Assembly: GCF_000340215.1 (NCBI RefSeq)
Contig: NW_006921533.1
Location: forward strand, 1,957,353 to 2,021,352
Length of the DNA stretch: 64,000 nt
DNA from: Pseudocercospora fijiensis CIRAD86
Taxonomy: Eukaryota; Ascomycota; Dothideomycetes; Mycosphaerellales; Mycosphaerellaceae
Direction of reading: 5' to 3'
A model generated the notes under the pieces. The model ran no database searches, was not told the origin of the DNA, and saw only the letters and a list, made by a program, of their open reading frames with translations. The translations under genes were made by a program, and so were the position numbers. Positions 58,870 to 64,000 of this stretch are shown in pieces (within the stretch, counting starts at the first letter, position 1; each line of letters opens with the position of its first letter).

Positions 58870-59300
58870 AAAACAAGAAGGCCTTAGATAGATAAGAGAA
58901 GGCTAAAAGGAGTAGGTATACGAAGACTATCGTAAAGAAAAGTTATTCTTCTATTAAAAAAAAGGGTATAAGGTAGGACTCGACAATAAAGAAGTAGTAC
59001 TTTAAACTAGGTACTATTACCCTTCGCTAGATCCGGCTATTCTAAGACAAAAGAGGGACCGAGTTTTTAATCCCTAAGACTCTCTTCTAGCGACTCGTCC
59101 GAGAAATTATATTAGATTTTTAGTCTAGTATACGATTTACGGCTAAGGCGATTAATGCTCTTTAGGAAGCTACGGAGGCATTTCTTATAACCGAATTTAA
59201 GCTTTATAACCTCCTTGCTATTTATACGAAGCGGGGTACTCTTTAAGATAAAGATATATAGCTTCTAGCTAAAATTCGGCGTCGGTTTATAGCGGATTAG
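58870..59300 (+). pseudogene. Histone H3-like gene (copy b, right arm), RIP-broken
   Basis: In one plus frame, with TAG/TAA read as mutated Gln, the histone-fold part starts at 59010. It reads GTITLR, x, IRLF, x, DKRGTEFLIPKTLF, x, RLVREIILDF, then IRFTAKAINAL, x, EATEAFLITEFKLYNLLAIY, then TKRGTL, x, DKDI, x, LLAKIRRRF. Canonical H3 has [55 protein letters not shown] at the same spacing. Upstream a Lys/Arg-rich tail (AKRSRYTKTIVKKSYSSIKK) replaces the H3 tail and lacks the KAPRK motif, making this a divergent variant. The upstream start is unclear. The frame may extend beyond the H3 fold into another region. Confidence 0.8.
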
Positions 59301-60639
59301 TTAGACTTTGTATTTAGTCGTTAGATTAACCTAGGAGGAGGCCTATTTTCGCATCCTTTTACTAGCTATATATACCGGCTATACTCCTAGTTTTATTCCC
59401 GCGTTATACCTAGATATAAGGTACGAAGTAGAAACCTAGCGCCCTATATTTACTCGGCTATTATAGAGACGAGCTATATTTAAATTGGTTTCTTCGTATA
59501 TCGCGACCGAGTAGATAGTTAGCGAAAGGGCGATAGAACGTTTATAATACGTCTCTATTTAGACCTAAAATATAAAGGTCCTAAGGAGCCCTAATATACT
59601 AACTATAAAGAGATTCTTTAGTATTAGCACTTTAATCCTCTATACTACGAGGCAGATAGTAAGCCTACGAGAGAGAAATTTTAATAAGAGATTCTCTATA
59701 ATACGTAGCGCTATTATATAGCGACAGATACGTACTAAGTCCGGCAACTCGAAGAAGAATTAAGATAGCGACTAAGGAAGATTTAAGAGATCGATAGTAT
59801 ACTAGTAGAGTCGAGGTCTTATAAGCGAAGTACGAGATAATATAGGCTCTAGGTCGTATAGAGTAACGTACTATATAAATAACTAGGCGTGCGACTCTTA
59901 TTTACTTACGACCTATATCCTAGGATACTCTTCTTGTACTTTTTATACTCTTTTCTGATGCCTTACCTATAAGCGCTCCGCGATAACCGATTAAATATAA
60001 GCTATAGGGTTTCCGCTCGGTACCTTAGCCTCCGAGATAGGGCGGAGTTAAATTTAGAGCGATAGCCGGCACTCGTAGCCGGTATATAGAGATAGTAGTA
60101 GGCCTTTTCCTACTAAATAACTAGCTTGTTTAGTATAGCCTACCTAACATTTCTTATATTTCCTAGTAATAGGCCTAGGTTATTTATAAGATTACTATAG
60201 CTAGTAAGGGAATTACTAAAGAATATCTATACTATAGTAGGATACTATTATTACGCCGAGTATTTATTAAAAGGAGGCTTTTGCCTATTACTATACCGGC
60301 TATATCTACCGGCTATATTTCAAAGTTTGCCGTACCTGCCTTTTTTAGCCGTATCTAACTTCTTTTCTTGCTCTAACGTTACTATAATATAGGCTTGCGC
60401 GACGCTTACTCTATTACCTAGCGATACCGCGATACTACCTCTCTCGCTATATTTAACCTTCGTATCGATACCTATATCTCTACGCTCTGTATCTACTACC
60501 TCCGTACTAATATCCTCGCTCCGCGCGCGCCTTCGTATACCTTCGTAACGTACTTTCTTTATTAATTCGACGACTTTTATAATACCGAGTCTACTTAACT
60601 AAGTTATAACGACTCGTACGAAGGGACCTACTACTTCTA

Positions 60640-61252
60640 CGGGTTATAATAAGACCGGAAGTAGTAGAACGAGTATAGTATATTAACGCAAGAAGGCTAC
60701 TACTACTACCGCTAGCTCTAGTACTAGAAAGAGCGTCGCGAGTAAGGCTCCGCGTAAGACGACGGCAGATAAGGCTCTAGGCAAGACGACGACTAGCGCT
60801 TCTACTACTAGTAGCAATAATCGTACGAAGCGTCGATAGCGCCTAGGAAGTAAGTCCTATCTATAGCCGGTAGCGTAGCCGGTAGCGTAGCCGGCATTCT
60901 TACTATTCTTTTACTAATCCTTCTTTAGCCGTAGCCCTTCGTTAGATTCGGATATATTAGAAGGATACTAAACTCCTAATCCGTAAAGCTCCTTTCTAAC
61001 GACTTATTCGTAAAATTGCCTAGTATATTATATAGGACCTTCGCTTCTAAGCCTCTATAATAGATACCCTTTAAGAGGCTTTAGAAGCCTACCTTATTTG
61101 TATCTACGAATATATATTTCTCTTCTACCTCTTTTCGAACTATACTAATACTATTTTAGCTATTGTCCTTATAGCTATCTACGCGAAGCGTATTACGATT
61201 ATAGATAAGATTTTAAAGCCCTCAATTAGATTCTAAAAGGCTAGAATGTCTA
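60640..61252 (+). pseudogene. Histone H3 gene (copy a, right arm) with H3 tail, RIP-broken
   Basis: Exon 1 (to 60849) reads TRKSVASKAPRKTTADKALG, then K. This aligns with the H3 tail ([21 protein letters not shown]), keeping the equivalents of K9, S10, K14, R17, K18, K23 and K27. A 79 bp intron (60850-60928, GTAAGT...CTAAT...TTTAG) splices R-x-RLG to T-VALR. Exon 2 reads VALR, x, IRIY, x, KDTKLLIRKAPF, x, RLIRKIA, then DLRF, x, ASIIDTL, x, EALEAYLI, with every x a TAG/TAA expected to be Gln. A likely second intron is 61100-61159; then AIYAKRITI follows and a 1 bp deletion shifts the C-terminus. The initiator ATG is probably lost as ATA by RIP. Non-functional. Confidence 0.85.
60865..60895 (+). 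repeat. 12 bp tandem repeat (AGCCGGTAGCGT) inside the H3-like intron
   Basis: 2.5 copies lie within intron 1 of copy a. The reverse complement occurs at 61517-61540 and, degenerate, at 62309-62329. Confidence 0.85.
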
Positions 61253-61387
61253 TATTCGAAATAGTACTACTAGGTAGGATAGATATTATAGTAGGAAGAA
61301 TGTTCTTAGTGTTATCTATAAGCGTTTTCTATATACGAAATAAGCCGCTGTTATACGGCGCTATATACCGCGCTCTAAATACTCCCT

Positions 61388-61389
61388 AA

Positions 61390-61436
<47 letters not shown>
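61388..61436. repeat. (TA)n microsatellite
   Basis: An uninterrupted TA run of about 48 bp followed by ATATATAG. On the left arm the corresponding site (about 55920) has only a short TA run. Confidence 0.9.
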
Positions 61437-61441
<5 letters not shown>

Positions 61442-62520
61442 TATAGTATAGTATACTTTATTAGCCGTACGGAATAGAAGTCTTTAAAAATCCCGTTAGT
61501 ACTAAGGAGTAAAAACGCCGGCTACGCTACCGGCTACGCTAATAGGTCTTTTAAAGAACTAGAAGAAGATAGATATTTTAGTTAATTTGTATTAGTTTAT
61601 ATTTTTATAAAAAGAAAATAGGGAAAAAGAAGGAAGGTTAAAGAGCCTAATACTTATAGTTATAGGCATTATCCCTGTTTTCTAGACTATATTATATACC
61701 TGCCTTCGCAACTCTACCTAATACTTACTCTAAATATCCTTATACTCTACCTACTAGAAATTTAACTAGATACCTAGACCTATAGCTGCCTCTATATCTT
61801 TTACTATCTTCTATAGGTTAAAGGACTCCTCTATAGCAGCCTCTATATCCTTATATAATACGAAGTTACTACCTACCCTACCCTTTATATCTACCAAATA
61901 ACTAAGAGTTCTAAGGAACGAACTAGTATTCGGCCTTAGTATAGCGAGTAACTAGTAGAACGTAGTATAGAGCTATTTTATAGCTCTTTTATATACTATA
62001 CCGATACCGAGGGAAGAGCTATCCCATTACTTAATATTAGAGAATAGTTTAGTAGGAAAGTGTTAGAACTTCTTAAAGAGGGCTTCTAGGGAAATCGATA
62101 AGTTCTACCTAGATATAGATAATAATATTCTACCGAGTAGTTAGGGAATCAAATAGCGAGCGAAAGGATGAAATTTATACCTAATAAGTGTAGTTTCTAA
62201 ACTAAACTATAATAGCTTGTATATATATATGCTCTTAATTAGTTAGTGCCCTTAGCTAATTATCTATAGATTTAGGGTTATATAAGTACCTTCCTATAAC
62301 TAAAAAATGCCGGCTACGCTGCCGGCTATACTCTCGTGTCTTGTAAAGGGCTTGCTTCGAGTTACGTACACATTCTTATACTTCTTAGAAACCGATAAAT
62401 TCTATAGTTCGAACTAGCTACTCCTATAGTTGCTTAGCAAACTAACCTAAACTAAACTAGATCTTTAGCTTAGCAAACTAAACTAAACTAAACTAACCCA
62501 AACTACTACGGGGTCTAGTC

Positions 62521-64000
62521 TCGACTCGTACGAGTTCTATACCACTTTAGGTACCGCTACCTAGCTTCCCTATTTTTTATAGTATCCCGTTATACTTCTT
62601 AGTAGATATAATATATAGTTTTCGTCCCCGTTGTAATTATACCGTAGTTAACTAAAGCTAAGGCGAATAACGCCGTAGGCTTAGAGCTAGTACTACTATA
62701 TTAAAAGGGCATATAAGGCTATAGTTATTATTAAGTATATTATCTCTACGAATACAAAACTAAAGAGCTTACTTACGAGTCGGGCAGAATCGAGCATAAC
62801 AACGCTTACTAACGATAATAATAGTTATCTTCGGCTACTTCTCCTTACTACCGTAGAGCTTCGTAAAGGCCTTTTCGAAAGACGGTAGTTCTATCTATAG
62901 GACTAGTTTATACTAGCCTTCCGAGACGCTATTCCGGTAAATAATAACTTTGTTTAGTAGAGAGCTATTCTTCTTATACTACAAATTTAGACGCTTAATT
63001 ACCGTTTCTTCGAGCCTATTAGCTATTTCTTAGCGGCTATCCTATATATAGATCGAGCCTAGCTATTAGAGTACATACTTATTAACGCTAGTAATAAGCG
63101 TAGCTATTAATAGCGTACCTTCGAGGAGCCTAGCGACGGGTAGGTAATATTAATACTAAATAGTAGTATTATCTCGTTATCAAGCAGTTTACTACTAAAG
63201 GCATTTAGTATATAGTACGCTACGCTACTACCCTTTACGTTAAACTTAAGTACTAGATTACCAACATATATGCCCTATCTAATAGGCTTCTAAAGCTTCG
63301 ATCCTAGAGAGTAGATAGTATATATACTAAATTTAATATTACTAAATTATTTAATACGAGCGTATAACTACTTATCGGCTTCCGGAATAAATACAAAGAG
63401 GAACCTAATACCTATACTCTCCTAGGCCGCTATCGCGAAGATATTAGTATTATATTACGTAGCGAGCGGTTACTAAAGTCGCGATTCTATATAGTAGTAA
63501 GGGTCTCTAGTAAGATTTCCTACGTAGGCTTAATACGCTAGCCTATACTAATACTGTATAACTTTATATACTTTTTAACTCTATTAATCAAGTTTTAAGA
63601 TTACCTAGGTCCCTATATAGCGTATTGCCTCGATTGCCTTTACGGTTAATAATTAGAAACGACTACCTATTAGATTTTCTAGGTCTAGTAAACTTAACGC
63701 CCTATAAGTTCTAGGAGCCCTTCTACGGCGTAATAGGTTTCGAATTCGAACTATAGCTTACGTAAAGAGTATCTAGGATATAGTCGGATACTATAATTAT
63801 ACTAGGACCTACCGAGAAGCTAAATAGCCTTATAGAAGTTAACTAAGGATTACTATTAGGATTAGTAAGACGGAAGAGTTATATACTATTCCTAAGTCTA
63901 GTACCGGGAGTTCTAGTAACGGATATAGCGTTAAGATTTAAAAATCTAGCTACGAATTTAAGTATCTTAGAAGTCTAGTTGCTACTAAGTAGGCGTCGAC
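62521..64000. other. RIP block, unresolved
   Basis: Composition is fully RIP-like. Short coding-like stretches can be read on the minus strand (for example FRKGLYEALR near 62870), but no family is recognisable. Confidence 0.4.

Larger units (their letters stand above)
58640..62520 (-). repeat. Right arm of the large inverted repeat
   Basis: Reverse-complement counterpart of 55680-58560. It contains about 900 bp (60210-61120) that is reduced to roughly 110 bp on the left arm, and about 850 bp (61480-62330) missing from the left arm. Short GC-rich repeats (GCCGGCTACGCTACC type) flank the latter. Confidence 0.85.

Noticed and set aside
1..64000. CRISPR arrays, operons or bacterial elements
   Set aside because: The window is fungal, with spliceosomal introns and LTR elements; the short repeats seen lack regular spacers.
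1..64000. tRNA or rRNA genes
   Set aside because: I scanned for T-loop-like GGTTCGA-type boxes and rRNA stretches and saw none that fit a full gene; a dedicated search was not possible.

Overview
This window comes from a filamentous ascomycete genome, probably a Dothideomycete, although I cannot name the species from sequence alone. The genes are compact, with 50-60 bp introns using GT/CTRAY/AG signals. Families typical of filamentous fungi are present: a 2EXR/F-box-like protein, a long fungal MIF-like protein, an Ams2-type GATA factor and a ferritin-like secreted protein. Gene islands alternate with long blocks mutated by repeat-induced point mutation (RIP). In those blocks CpA and TpG are almost absent, TpA is in large excess, TGA stops are nearly missing, and the TAG/TAA stops sit where Gln or Trp codons are expected.

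Layout. (1) 1-19006 is a RIP block. It holds a minus-strand Copia element cut by the window start (1 to about 3560) and an unidentified degraded ORF (about 5040-6351). A 12.3 kb minus-strand Gypsy element (6352-18668) has 280 bp LTRs, a 4 bp target duplication and an extra ORF of about 920 codons after pol. A 148 bp inverted repeat ends the block. (2) 19007-25985 is gene island 1: a lysine-rich DUF2011-like protein, a 2EXR-like protein, two hypothetical genes and a secreted ferritin-like protein. (3) 25981-33805 is a complete plus-strand Gypsy element with 116 bp LTRs and a perfect CTTGG target duplication. It has a 100-N assembly gap and also an extra ORF after pol. (4) 33806-52380 is gene island 2: a four-TM protein, a MIF/tautomerase-like protein, a DUF952 protein, a conserved multi-TM protein, dihydroxyacetone kinase, Sm-D2, a GATA factor, a sugar-transporter relic, a broken sulfotransferase and a small hypothetical gene. 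(5) 52381-64000 is a RIP block without a recognised transposon polyprotein. It contains a degraded gene with seven or more very similar short introns, and a large inverted repeat (about 55680-62520) that carries histone H3-like genes.

The main discovery candidate is in region 5. On the right arm, about 60640-61250 reads as a RIP-mutated histone H3 gene. It has an H3-type tail (RKS, KAPRK, DKA, GK), a GT-AG intron that restores the H3 GTVALR junction, and the alpha-N/alpha-1/alpha-2 core. A second, more divergent H3-like fold domain lies 1.7 kb upstream at about 58870-59300. Left-arm counterparts of both are present, one of them split by a 700 bp element with terminal inverted repeats. Duplicated H3 genes with RIP damage suggest an H3-carrying mobile or repeated element. 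I know of no described system that matches this, but I could not search.

The island genes look like ordinary housekeeping and accessory genes with no shared pathway. Several neighbours are divergently arranged with short shared promoters (SmD2/GATA, MIF/DUF952, membrane protein/DAK).
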